In this document: one piece after another, positions 1 through 6,876 of the stretch
Position numbering within the stretch: position 1 is the stretch's first letter
Layout of the letters: each line of letters opens with the position of its first letter
Assembly (NCBI GenBank): GCA_964442525.1
Contig: CAYTZO010000024.1
Span: 1-13,592, forward strand
Length of the DNA: 13,592 nucleotides
From: CAYTZO01 sp964442525
Lineage (GTDB): Bacteria; Patescibacteriota; Microgenomatia; UBA10105; UBA927
Direction: 5' to 3'
The notes under the pieces: model-generated
Told to the model about the DNA's origin: nothing
The model's input: only the letters and a program-made list of their open reading frames with translations
The model's database searches: none
Program-made: the position numbers and the translations under genes

Positions 1-431
1 AGCGCATAAAAGATGTCTCCCTTGGTAACCATGCCGACGAGTAACCCCTCTTGAGACACGACCGGAAGCTGGTGAATGTCATGGGTAATCATCCTGGAGA
101 GTGCGCGGAGAATCGGGGTATCATGCCGCACAAATATCACGCGGACGCCCATAATGTCTTTTGCTTTCACATCAACCAAATCCGCAACTTTCTTTTCCAG
201 ATCTTCAAAATCAATGCTTGCCGCAATCTCGTCGATTGCCATCTCGTGATAATCGGGATAAATGGGCTTAAGGAGATCTTCGCGCGTTACCATGCCAACG
301 AGCTTTTTCTTCCGGTCAATGACAGGAACGGCATTGATGTGTTTTTTGAAGATTAACTGCCAGAGATTCCCAAATGTAGTTTCCGGGAATGCTTTTATGG
401 GGTGTCGTGTCATCACATCATAGACTTTCAA
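1..431 (-). CDS. Two-CBS-domain protein, C-terminus cut by window edge
   Basis: The 143 visible codons encode two tandem CBS modules. The first (about residues 1-60) begins with VYDVMTRHPIKAFPETT and contains INAVPVIDRKKKLVGMVTRED. The second (about 90-143) contains AKDIMGV, IHQLPVVSQEGLLVGMVTKGD and is still open at the edge. The repeated pattern of DVM/DIM, hydrophobic strand, x-x-PVV/I-D and G-MVT-x-x-D is the Bateman-module signature, which typically binds adenine nucleotides and regulates an attached or partner protein. A further effector domain could lie outside the window, so its target is unknown. I chose the TTG at 431 because AAGGGGGTGG (437-446) sits 5 nt upstream. A GTG at 440 in the same frame overlaps that ribosome site and is less likely. 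A promoter-like element lies just upstream, so it is probably transcribed separately from the ATP synthase operon. Confidence 0.85.
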   Translation of the reverse strand, partial: MKVYDVMTRHPIKAFPETTFGNLWQLIFKKHINAVPVIDRKKKLVGMVTREDLLKPIYPDYHEMAIDEIAASIDFEDLEKKVADLVDVKAKDIMGVRVIFVRHDTPILRALSRMITHDIHQLPVVSQEGLLVGMVTKGDIFYA

Positions 432-436
432 GAAAA

Positions 437-446
437 CCACCCCCTT
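437..446 (-). promoter_or_regulatory. Shine-Dalgarno site of CBS-domain gene
   Basis: AAGGGGGTGG differs by one base from the ideal AAGGAGGTGG and ends 5 nt before the TTG at 431. It decides the start in favour of TTG over the overlapping GTG at 440. Confidence 0.6.
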
Positions 447-452
447 ACGAAA

Positions 453-481
453 AGTCTACGTCGATTACTAAAAGAAGTCAA
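453..481 (-). promoter_or_regulatory. Candidate sigma70-type promoter for CBS-domain gene
   Basis: On the minus strand TTGACT (476-481) is followed by exactly 17 nt and then TAGACT (453-458). The -35 matches 5 of 6 consensus bases and the -10 matches 4 of 6. Initiation about 7 nt downstream would give a very short leader starting at about the Shine-Dalgarno site. The spacing is ideal but the -10 is imperfect, so this is a candidate only. Confidence 0.45.
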
Positions 482-489
482 CAAACAAA

Positions 490-505
490 CGTGCGTTATC
501 GTACG
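490..505 (-). terminator. Weak terminator-like hairpin after ATP synthase operon
   Basis: On the minus strand, 3 nt past the atpC stop, CGTACG-ATAA-CGCACG can fold into a 6-position stem with one A-C mismatch and a 4-nt loop. It is followed by a T-rich stretch (TTTGTTTGTT). The place is right for an intrinsic terminator of the atp operon, but the mismatch and interrupted T tract make it weak. Transcription may instead end by another mechanism or read through. Confidence 0.3.
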
Positions 506-508
506 GAA

Positions 509-931
509 CTAAAGAGACGGTGCGCTACGGCGCCGGCGAAGTACCTTCATTTCAAGAAGTGAGCGGCGCAACATGGATTGTGCAGCAAGAAACGCCTCCC
601 CTTTGACGCCGCTTTTGAGAGCTTCCTGTGCACGTTCTTGTGCCCTTTTAATTTCTGTTTCATTGAGCTCTTTGGCATGTACCGCGCGGGAAACTAAGAT
701 AGAAACCCGATCCCGCGTCACCTCCATAAATCCCCCCCCGATTGCTAAAAAATACTCATCGTTACCTTTGGTCACCTTTACTTCTCCCTCAACCAGTCGG
801 CTAAAAAGCGGTACGTGATGGGCGAGTATCCCCACGATCCCCCGGGCAGTCGGTGCGGTCACCATATCGACCTGGTCGCTGTAGGCAAGGCGCTCCGGGG
901 TAATAATCTCTAGCTGAAAGCGGGCATCCAT
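509..931 (-). CDS. atpC: F1Fo ATP synthase epsilon subunit
   Basis: This 140-aa protein is the central-stalk subunit that joins gamma to the c-ring and can inhibit ATP hydrolysis. It opens with the family pattern FQLEIITPERLAYSDQVDMV, followed by GIVGILAHHVPLFSRL and the beta-sandwich end (FLAIGGGFMEV). Residues of about 88-133 form the usual C-terminal two-helix domain (ELNETEIKRAQERAQEALK onward), so the subunit has full family length. The tail is unusually basic (RRRR near residue 132). The ATG overlaps the atpD stop as TAATG, with GAGGTGA (936-942) 4 nt upstream, so translation is probably coupled to beta. It is the last gene of the operon. Confidence 0.96.
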   Translation of the reverse strand: MDARFQLEIITPERLAYSDQVDMVTAPTARGIVGILAHHVPLFSRLVEGEVKVTKGNDEYFLAIGGGFMEVTRDRVSILVSRAVHAKELNETEIKRAQERAQEALKSGVKGEAFLAAQSMLRRSLLEMKVLRRRRSAPSL

Positions 932-2304
932 TACTTCACCTCATCAATGGTTCCAACCATATAAAACGCCTGCTCGGATTTACTGTCATGCTTCCCCTCT
1001 AGAATTTCCTTGAATCCCCGTATGGTTTCCTCAAGCGGCACGTATTTTCCGGCCCGTGCGGTAAAATCTTCTGCAACGAACATCGGCTGACTAAAGAACC
1101 GTTGGATCTTCCGGGCCCGGGAAACCGTCTGCTTATCTTCATCGGACAGCTCTTCCATACCCAAAATGGCAATAATGTCCTGGAGATCCTTGTAGCGCTG
1201 CAACACTTTCTGTACGCCGCGTGCAACAGCGTAGTGATCTTTCCCCACGAGCTCGGGCGTGAGAATCCGCGAAGAACTGGATAACGGATCAACCGCGGGA
1301 TAGAGCGCTTGTTCGGCAATGGCCCGGTCAAGAGAAATGCTCGCATCCAAGTGGGCAAAGGTCGCTACCGGCGCCGGATCGGTATAGTCGTCCGCCGGGA
1401 CATAGACGGCCTGAACCGAGGTGATCGAGCCTTTTTTCGTCGAAGCAATCCGTTCCTGGAGCGCGCTCATCTCAGCTGCCAACGTCGGCTGGTAGCCAAC
1501 GGCTGAGGGAATTCTTCCCAAAAGCGCGGAAACCTCACTGCCTGCTTGCGCAAAACGGAAAATATTATCAATAAACAAAAGCACGTCAGCCCCTTCTTTA
1601 TCACGAAAATATTCGGCCATGGTAAGACCGGCCAGCGCCACCCGCAAGCGTGACCCCGGCGGCTCATTCATTTGCCCAAAAACCAACGCCGTTTTATCGA
1701 TGACTCCGGATCCTTTCATCTCGGTCCATAAATCATTGCCCTCGCGGGTCCGCTCTCCGACCCCGGTAAACACGGAAAATCCTCCATGAACCGTTGCAAC
1801 GTTGCGTATAAGCTCCTGAATAAGGACGGTTTTTCCGACTCCGGCGCCGCCAAATACGGCTACTTTGCCCCCTTTAACAAACGGCGCAATAAGGTCAATA
1901 ACCTTTAGCCCCGTCTCAAGAATTTTAGTTTTTACGTCCTGCTCAACGACCGCAGGTGCGCCGCGGTGGATAGGCGAAGTTTTCGCTTTCGGCGCCGGCT
2001 TTTCGTCCACGGGATCGCCAACGACATTAAAAATCCTCCCGAGCGTGCTTCTGCCGACCGGTACACTTATCGGAGCACCGGTGTCGGTTACCTGGTCTCC
2101 GCGTTTGAGACCGTCGGTCGGTCCCAGTGCGATAGTACGTACCTTTCCCCGACCGAGGTGGCTTGCTACCTCCAGGACCAACCGTTTGCTCGCAACAAAT
2201 TCCGAAGGAACACTAAGGGCGCTGTAAAGCGCCGGAACGTGTCCCTCGCCAAACGCGACATCGACTACTGCACCGATTATTTGCGTAATTTTCCCCGTGT
2301 TCAT
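931..2304 (-). CDS. atpD: F1Fo ATP synthase beta subunit (catalytic)
   Basis: This 457-aa protein carries the catalytic nucleotide sites of F1. The P-loop GGAGVGKT is at 152-159 and GVGERTREGNDLW at 181-193 contains the catalytic Glu184 and Arg185. The Walker B region is DVLLFIDNIFRF (240-251). The remaining signatures are GRIPSAVGYQPTLAAEM, YVPADDYTDPAPV and YPAVDPLSSSSRIL. ILGMEELSDEDK corresponds to the DELSEED loop that contacts gamma and epsilon. Length is slightly below the usual 460-480. The gamma stop TAA lies 1 nt before the ATG, and GGAGG (2311-2315), inside the last gamma codons, is 6 nt upstream. The product acts at the cytoplasmic face of the inner membrane in an alpha3-beta3 hexamer. 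Confidence 0.98.
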   Translation of the reverse strand: MNTGKITQIIGAVVDVAFGEGHVPALYSALSVPSEFVASKRLVLEVASHLGRGKVRTIALGPTDGLKRGDQVTDTGAPISVPVGRSTLGRIFNVVGDPVDEKPAPKAKTSPIHRGAPAVVEQDVKTKILETGLKVIDLIAPFVKGGKVAVFGGAGVGKTVLIQELIRNVATVHGGFSVFTGVGERTREGNDLWTEMKGSGVIDKTALVFGQMNEPPGSRLRVALAGLTMAEYFRDKEGADVLLFIDNIFRFAQAGSEVSALLGRIPSAVGYQPTLAAEMSALQERIASTKKGSITSVQAVYVPADDYTDPAPVATFAHLDASISLDRAIAEQALYPAVDPLSSSSRILTPELVGKDHYAVARGVQKVLQRYKDLQDIIAILGMEELSDEDKQTVSRARKIQRFFSQPMFVAEDFTARAGKYVPLEETIRGFKEILEGKHDSKSEQAFYMVGTIDEVK

Positions 2305-2305
2305 T

Positions 2306-3178
2306 TTATTCCTCCGAAACCGCCATCCGTGCGGTCACCATATCGGCAATCTCATAGGTAATCTTTTCCTGTCGGGCTTTGTTAAGCTCGAGCGTAAGCC
2401 CTTCCATAAAATCTCGCGCCGCATCGGTTGCATTTTTCATTGCAATCATGCGTGCGGAGTGCTCCGATGCCTCCGCCTCTAAAACTGCCGAACGGAGTTG
2501 GTTCTCCAAATAATGAGGAAGAAGATTATTCAGGACATCCTCGACACTCGGCTCGATCACAAACTCACTAAAATACAACGATTGTGACTCATGCGCATTT
2601 AATTTTGTTGCCAGTCCCGCTAGCGGAAGAATAATTTTTTGTGCGGGCATATGTTTGAGCGCATTCACAAACGTATTAAAACACACGTATACTTCTTTGT
2701 ATGTACCGTTCAAAAATCCGGAAACAAGAAACTCAGTGACCGGAGGAACCTGATCGATAAAATGCAGTGTCTGGGAAAAATCCGCAACAAGTTTTCTGCC
2801 GCTTCGCACAATAAAACTCTCACCTTTTTTTCCGATGGTCACAAAATCATATGCGTCTTTCACCGGAAACCACGTTATGATTTCACGAAAAAGATTAGCA
2901 TTGAGGCCTCCGCACAGCCCTTTGTTTGTCGAGATCAGGATGACAAGCGACCTGCCGGCCGGACTGCCATGTCCCAGCAGGGGATGCACGTTTTCCTCAG
3001 TTCGGGAAGCAAGCTCACGGGTCGCAAGGTAAATTTTTTCCGCATAGAGCTTGCCAAGCTGCGCGGCCTCCTGAGCGCGTTTCATCTTTGAAGCAGCAAC
3101 CATCTGCATGGCCTTTGTTATCTGGGCAATATTTTGTGCGGATCTGATTCTTCTTCTAATGAGTCTGATGCTTGCCAT
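2306..3178 (-). CDS. atpG: F1Fo ATP synthase gamma subunit
   Basis: This 290-aa protein is the rotor shaft inside the alpha3-beta3 hexamer. The N-terminal helix starts with the signature MASIRLIRRRIRSAQNIAQI followed by TKAMQMVAASKMKRAQ. The middle holds the Rossmann-like part (VILISTNKGLCGGLNANLF). The C-terminal helix carries MKNATDAARDFMEG and LNKARQEKITYEIADM, matching the conserved end of the family. The start ATG is 3 nt after the alpha stop. No Shine-Dalgarno sequence is visible (the upstream sequence is A/T-rich alpha coding), so reinitiation coupled to atpA is likely. Length is normal. Confidence 0.97.
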   Translation of the reverse strand: MASIRLIRRRIRSAQNIAQITKAMQMVAASKMKRAQEAAQLGKLYAEKIYLATRELASRTEENVHPLLGHGSPAGRSLVILISTNKGLCGGLNANLFREIITWFPVKDAYDFVTIGKKGESFIVRSGRKLVADFSQTLHFIDQVPPVTEFLVSGFLNGTYKEVYVCFNTFVNALKHMPAQKIILPLAGLATKLNAHESQSLYFSEFVIEPSVEDVLNNLLPHYLENQLRSAVLEAEASEHSARMIAMKNATDAARDFMEGLTLELNKARQEKITYEIADMVTARMAVSEE

Positions 3179-3181
3179 AGG

Positions 3182-4696
3182 TTAAAACTTTTTTTTGAAA
3201 TCGGCCATTGCCTTTTTAATACTTTCAACCGTCGAATCGCCGAGTTTTCCCTCTTTTTTCACATCCGTCACGAGCCTGCGGTGTACCGTTTCCATGTAGT
3301 CAAGAAACTTTTCCTCAAACTCCCCAATACGGGAAAGAGGTACGTCGTCCAAAAATCCGTTTGTTCCGGCAAAAATAAGAAGTACCTGAGCAGTGACGTC
3401 AAGCGGCCTAAACTGAGGTTGTTTGAGAAGTTCCGTCATGCGGCTTCCCCGCTCGATGGTTGCTTTGGTCGCCGGGTCCAAATCGGAAGCAAACTGCGCA
3501 AACGCCGCTAGCTCGCGGTATTGTGCAAGATCAAGCCGGAGCCTTCCGGCAACTTGCTTCATCGCCTTGCTTTGAGCGGCTCCGCCCACCCGAGATACGG
3601 ATAACCCGACGTTAATTGCGGGCCGTATACCCGCGTAAAAAAGATCGCTTTCGAGGTAAATCTGTCCGTCGGTAATCGAGATAACATTCGTGGGGATATA
3701 GCCGGATAAATCACCTGCCTGCGTCTCGATGATGGGAAGGGCGGTAAGTGATCCGCCTCCGTTTTCTTTGGTCAGCCGGCATGCGCGCTCTAAAAGACGG
3801 CTGTGGAGGTAAAAAACGTCTCCCGGATACGCTTCGCGGCCGGAGGGCCTGCGAAGCACAAGGGAGAGCTGACGATACGCCCACGCGTGTTTGGTCAGAT
3901 CGTCGTAAATGACCAATACGTCTTTCCCCTGGTCCATAAAATACTCACCAATGGCAGTCCCTGCGTAAGGCGCAATGTATTGGAGCGAGGCCGGATCCGC
4001 AGCGTTGGCCGCGACCACGATCGTATGGTTCATTGCGCCAAAAGAATGCAAAACATCGATAATCTGTGCAACCCGGGACGATTTTTGACCGATTGCCACA
4101 TAGATGCAGACGACGTTTTGGCCTTTCTGGTTAATGATCGTGTCGAGCGCAATCGCCGTTTTCCCCGTCCCCCTGTCGCCGATAATAAGCTCCCGCTGTC
4201 CCCGGCCGATGGGAATCATGCTGTCAATAGCCTTGAGCCCCGTCTGGAGAGGAACGGTGACGGACTGCCGCTTTACGACGCCGGGAGCGATTTTCTCGAT
4301 GGGATAAAATTTCTTAAACGCAATTTTTGCCTTGCCGTCAAGGGGATTACCCAAAGGATCAATGACGCGACCGACCAGTTTATCGCCAACGCCGATAGAC
4401 AGCAGACGGTTCGTGCCCCGCACCTCTGTACCTGTACCGATCGATAAATAGTCTCCTAAAACAATCACTCCCACCTCATCTTCTTCCAGGTTGATCGCCA
4501 CTCCCAGGGTGCCATTACCAAACTCAACGATCTCCGCGTACGCTAGGTCAGCCAGTCCCGAAACTTTGGCCACGCCATCGCTCACCTCCCGAACCATCCC
4601 CTTGTATCCCAAGGCAACCGTCGAGGTGTACCCTTCGAGCCGCTTAATAATGTCAGAGGCAATGGCATCGGCACTTTTCGTTTTGGCTTTCGGCAT
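3182..4696 (-). CDS. atpA: F1Fo ATP synthase alpha subunit
   Basis: This 504-aa protein is the non-catalytic nucleotide-binding partner of beta. The P-loop GDRGTGKT is at 173-180. LRRPSGREAYPGDVFYLHSR (281-300) is a hallmark of alpha. The Arg finger that completes the beta catalytic site is R369 in VGLSVSRVGGAAQ. The N-terminal beta-barrel contains VREVSDGVAKVSGL. Length is typical. The first ~25 residues, which in other bacteria bind delta, are present and Lys/Ala-rich (MPKAKTKSADAIASDII). That is relevant because delta here is short. The start ATG lies 6 nt after the atpH stop with no visible Shine-Dalgarno sequence. Confidence 0.98.
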   Translation of the reverse strand: MPKAKTKSADAIASDIIKRLEGYTSTVALGYKGMVREVSDGVAKVSGLADLAYAEIVEFGNGTLGVAINLEEDEVGVIVLGDYLSIGTGTEVRGTNRLLSIGVGDKLVGRVIDPLGNPLDGKAKIAFKKFYPIEKIAPGVVKRQSVTVPLQTGLKAIDSMIPIGRGQRELIIGDRGTGKTAIALDTIINQKGQNVVCIYVAIGQKSSRVAQIIDVLHSFGAMNHTIVVAANAADPASLQYIAPYAGTAIGEYFMDQGKDVLVIYDDLTKHAWAYRQLSLVLRRPSGREAYPGDVFYLHSRLLERACRLTKENGGGSLTALPIIETQAGDLSGYIPTNVISITDGQIYLESDLFYAGIRPAINVGLSVSRVGGAAQSKAMKQVAGRLRLDLAQYRELAAFAQFASDLDPATKATIERGSRMTELLKQPQFRPLDVTAQVLLIFAGTNGFLDDVPLSRIGEFEEKFLDYMETVHRRLVTDVKKEGKLGDSTVESIKKAMADFKKKF

Positions 4697-4702
4697 ACGG
4701 TT

Positions 4703-5056
4703 TTACGACAATAAGAGTTGTTTTATGTTCGCAAGTTCATTAGCCAGACTCGCATCCAAGAAAAAATCCCCAACGCGGATGGAAAAACCGCCGAGGAGTT
4801 TTTTATCGATTTTGGCAACGATCGGAAGCTCCCGTTTGAGGAATCGCGAAACCATGCGTCTGAGTTTTTCCGCCTGCTGCCTCGAAAGCGGCACGGCACT
4901 CGTAATGATAATTTCATTGGCCTGTTGCGTTTTATCAACTACCTCGTCCAAAACCTCGGCAACGGAGCCAAGGAGATTGGTTTTGCCCGTGTCGGAAAGA
5001 AATCCAAGGATCCCCTGTACTACCGACGTCGATTCTTTGGGGGCGGTTTTACTCAT
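4703..5056 (-). CDS. atpH: F1Fo ATP synthase delta subunit, N-terminally short
   Basis: Delta (OSCP) links the b stalk to the top of F1. This protein has only 117 aa against about 175-180 usually. The C-terminal half is recognisable: NEIIITSAVPLSRQQAEKL, then IDKKLLGGFSIRVGDFFLDASL. Only about 45 residues precede it, matching the last two helices of the usual six-helix N-terminal domain; the first four are absent. An in-frame TAG at 5081-5083, with no start codon between it and the ATG at 5056, shows this is not a mis-chosen start. Its place between b and alpha supports the call. No Shine-Dalgarno sequence is visible; atpF ends 7 nt upstream. It could be a lineage-specific minimal delta; an assembly error is less likely because the flanking frames are intact. 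Confidence 0.88.
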   Translation of the reverse strand: MSKTAPKESTSVVQGILGFLSDTGKTNLLGSVAEVLDEVVDKTQQANEIIITSAVPLSRQQAEKLRRMVSRFLKRELPIVAKIDKKLLGGFSIRVGDFFLDASLANELANIKQLLLS

Positions 5057-5063
5057 AGAAAAT

Positions 5064-5561
5064 TTATGAAAGCTCTTTGCCTAGCGTACGGATCTTATTA
5101 TCAATAATGGACTTCTGCACTTTTGCCGAAAGCGCTGTTTCCAATGCTTTCGTCGCGATCGCTTCCGCAACGGCAACAATTCTGTCGCGAAGATTCTTTT
5201 CCATATTCATCCGCTCCATTTCAACATCAGTCTTTCCTTTTTCCACGATCGCCCGCGCCTCTTCGTGCGCTTTTGCAATTATGTCCGCCTCAACGAGCTT
5301 GCCTGATTTTTTGGCCTCTTCGACGATACGTACGCCCTCTTCTTTGGCCGCGGCAACCACCGCAGCCCGTTTCGATTCGGTCTTCTGGAACTCTGCCTTC
5401 GTTTTTTCTTCGTATGCGAGTCCCTGCGCAATCTTCTCACGACGCTCCTTGAGCGTGCGAAGAATCGGCTTATATAAAAAATAGGTAAGCACCACCACCA
5501 TGACCACAAAATTCAAAATTTGTGTTCCTAGCTGTAGTGGATCAATACCAAGTTGTTCCAT
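5064..5561 (-). CDS. atpF: F1Fo ATP synthase b subunit
   Basis: This 165-aa protein is the peripheral stalk. One N-terminal membrane helix (about residues 12-31, LGTQILNFVVMVVVLTYFLY) is followed by KPI and a long charged, Ala-rich helix (about 35-150) with the heptad character of the b-dimer coiled coil. It ends in a short delta-binding segment (ETALSAKVQKSIIDNKIRTL). Length is normal for the family (about 155-170). Only one b-type gene is present, so the stalk is presumably a homodimer rather than a b/b' pair. The ATG at 5561 has a weak purine-rich upstream stretch (AGAAGAG), and 29 nt separate it from atpE2. Confidence 0.95.
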   Translation of the reverse strand: MEQLGIDPLQLGTQILNFVVMVVVLTYFLYKPILRTLKERREKIAQGLAYEEKTKAEFQKTESKRAAVVAAAKEEGVRIVEEAKKSGKLVEADIIAKAHEEARAIVEKGKTDVEMERMNMEKNLRDRIVAVAEAIATKALETALSAKVQKSIIDNKIRTLGKELS

Positions 5562-5590
5562 GGTAGTCTCTTCTGCCTTTGCTATAAAAA

Positions 5591-5818
5591 TTACGTGAAT
5601 TTAATAATGAGCGAAACGACCAATGCGTAAATGGCAACGGCCTCGGCAAACGCGATTGCCAAAATCATGTTCGTCCGAACCTTGTTTTCCGTCTCAGGAT
5701 TTCTACCGATTGCCTGGAGTGCTCCAAGGCCAATAATGCCGATGCCGATGCCCGGCCCAATTGCTCCGAGTCCTATAGCCAGCGCGCTGGCCAATGCTTT
5801 CACTGATGCTGCGTCCAT
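5591..5818 (-). CDS. atpE: F1Fo ATP synthase c subunit, second copy
   Basis: This 75-aa hairpin protein forms the ion-carrying rotor ring. Helix 1 has the Gly-rich packing motif (GLGAIGPGIGIGIIG), the polar loop is GRNPE (38-42), and helix 2 contains the ion-binding Glu59 in AFAEA. The helix-1 Gln and the Ser/Thr after the Glu that mark Na+-type rings are absent, so H+ coupling is more likely. The start is the ATG at 5818 because GGAGGTGA (5823-5830) lies 4 nt upstream. The frame stays open upstream to a TTG inside the first c gene, but that extension would translate the intercistronic hairpin and is not credible. It matches the first copy at 42 of 72 aligned residues. Confidence 0.95.
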   Translation of the reverse strand: MDAASVKALASALAIGLGAIGPGIGIGIIGLGALQAIGRNPETENKVRTNMILAIAFAEAVAIYALVVSLIIKFT

Positions 5819-5822
5819 ACGG

Positions 5823-5830
5823 TCACCTCC
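5823..5830 (-). promoter_or_regulatory. Strong Shine-Dalgarno site of second atpE
   Basis: GGAGGTGA lies 4 nt before the ATG at 5818. It decides the start against the longer in-frame reading and fits the high translation needed for a multicopy ring subunit. Confidence 0.75.
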
Positions 5831-5838
5831 TCTGCCTG

Positions 5839-5869
5839 CCCGCCCAATTTTTTTACATAGTTGGGCGGG
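5839..5869 (-). repeat. GC-rich intercistronic hairpin between the two atpE genes
   Basis: CCCGCCCAA and TTGGGCGGG form a perfect 9-bp inverted repeat around a 13-nt A-rich loop. In the transcript it begins 7 nt after the stop of the first c gene and ends 8 nt before the GGAGG of the second. No U tract follows the stem on either strand, so it does not look like an intrinsic terminator. It could stabilise the 3' end of the upstream message, mark an RNA processing site, modulate access to the second ribosome site, or be one copy of a dispersed palindromic repeat. Confidence 0.75.
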
Positions 5870-5876
5870 AATGGCG

Positions 5877-6095
5877 TTAGACAAACTTTATAATAAGACC
5901 AGTTACGAGTGCATAAATGGCGATTGCCTCGGCAAACGCAATACCCAAAATCATGCTTGTCCGAATCTCATTGGCCGCTTCGGGATTCCTTCCGATGGCA
6001 TTGAGCGCGGCCGACGTGATAAGCCCGATTGCCAGTCCGGGTGTGAGTCCGCCAAGAGCGACTGTAAGACCGGTCATAAGTATTTTTGTGTCCAT
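5877..6095 (-). CDS. atpE: F1Fo ATP synthase c subunit, first copy
   Basis: This 72-aa rotor-ring subunit has helix 1 with GGLTPGLAIGL, the loop GRNPE (35-39) and helix 2 with the ion-binding Glu56 in AFAEA. The ATG at 6095 is the start, because AAGGAGGTGA (6101-6110) lies 5 nt upstream. A GTG at 6104 in the same frame is part of that ribosome site. As in the second copy, Na+-ligand residues are lacking. The two copies differ mainly in helix 1 (Thr and Ser replacing Gly at several packing positions here), while the loop and helix 2 are nearly the same. Both keep every essential residue, so both are probably functional. Confidence 0.95.
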   Translation of the reverse strand: MDTKILMTGLTVALGGLTPGLAIGLITSAALNAIGRNPEAANEIRTSMILGIAFAEAIAIYALVTGLIIKFV

Positions 6096-6100
6096 TCGTT

Positions 6101-6110
6101 TCACCTCCTT
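6101..6110 (-). promoter_or_regulatory. Near-perfect Shine-Dalgarno site of first atpE
   Basis: AAGGAGGTGA is fully complementary to the usual 16S anti-Shine-Dalgarno and lies 5 nt before the ATG at 6095. It rules out the overlapping GTG at 6104 as start. Confidence 0.8.
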
Positions 6111-6119
6111 TAAAAAAAT

Positions 6120-6851
6120 TTAGTGCGACGTCGGGCTGGTAGCCTGTGCTAAAAATGCCGCCGTCAGCATGGAAAATACGAGCGCCTGAATAAATCCCAC
6201 GAAGAGCTCCAAACCCAAAAAAGGCAAAGGGACAAGAATGGGCATAAGGAAAGCAATGACAGTCAGAAGCACGTCGCCTGCGAAAATGTTGCCAAAAAGA
6301 CGGAATGCAAAAGAGATAACTCTGGTAAATTCACCCATGAGTTCCAAAATACCGACGAAAAAGTAAATGGGGTTTTTCAGGTTGATAAAACGTTTAAGGT
6401 AGGAAGCTCCGAGAGACCTGAGTCCGTAGTACTGAATGATGAGTACTGAGAGAATCGCCAAAGCCAGGGTCATGTTGAGATCCGCCGTTCCGGGACGGAA
6501 AAGAGGAAGGAATTCCCCCCCGCGTCGAATGCCGATCGTGCCCACGCCGGGAAGAAGCTCCACCCAATTCATGGTAATAATGAATATAAAAAGCGACGCG
6601 AGGAGCGGGAAAAATTGATCCACTTTCTCGTGGAGAACTGCCTGAAAAAGCGTATAAATGCCATCGATAACCATTTCCGCGATCGACTGAATTGAGCCGG
6701 GAACAAGAGAAATTTTTCTGGTCGCAAAAAAAGCAAAAAGGATAAGGAAGACCATAATAATCCAGCTCGTAAGAAGCGAATTGGTTACCGGAAGTATCCC
6801 CCCGATGGTAAATAACTTTTCAGCAGTAATCGATATGCGAATCCCGGGCAT
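6120..6851 (-). CDS. atpB: F1Fo ATP synthase a subunit
   Basis: This 243-aa integral membrane stator forms the ion half-channels beside the c-ring. There are about five hydrophobic segments. The essential Arg is R184 in SFAFRLFGN, followed by AGDVLL (D193 where Escherichia coli has Glu219). Q222 in GFIQALVF matches the conserved Gln of the last helix. The segment WVELLPGVGTIG is also typical. The start is uncertain: the ATG at 6851 is preferred, but a TTG at 6863 would add four residues, and neither has a clear Shine-Dalgarno sequence. It follows the atpI-like gene by 25 nt (13 nt if TTG is used) and precedes atpE1 by 24 nt. Confidence 0.95.
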   Translation of the reverse strand: MPGIRISITAEKLFTIGGILPVTNSLLTSWIIMVFLILFAFFATRKISLVPGSIQSIAEMVIDGIYTLFQAVLHEKVDQFFPLLASLFIFIITMNWVELLPGVGTIGIRRGGEFLPLFRPGTADLNMTLALAILSVLIIQYYGLRSLGASYLKRFINLKNPIYFFVGILELMGEFTRVISFAFRLFGNIFAGDVLLTVIAFLMPILVPLPFLGLELFVGFIQALVFSMLTAAFLAQATSPTSH

Positions 6852-6876
6852 AGATGAGTCCAATGGAACAACGATT

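Noticed and set aside
5819..5884. N-terminal extension of the second c subunit by 22 residues
   Set aside because: The frame is open from a TTG that overlaps the first atpE stop, but it would translate the hairpin and the ribosome site into a Cys/Arg-rich stretch foreign to c subunits. The ATG at 5818 has an excellent Shine-Dalgarno sequence.
5877..6095. Na+-type c-ring
   Set aside because: Neither c subunit has the helix-1 Gln nor the Ser/Thr after the helix-2 Glu that form the sodium ligand set, so a proton-type ring is more likely.
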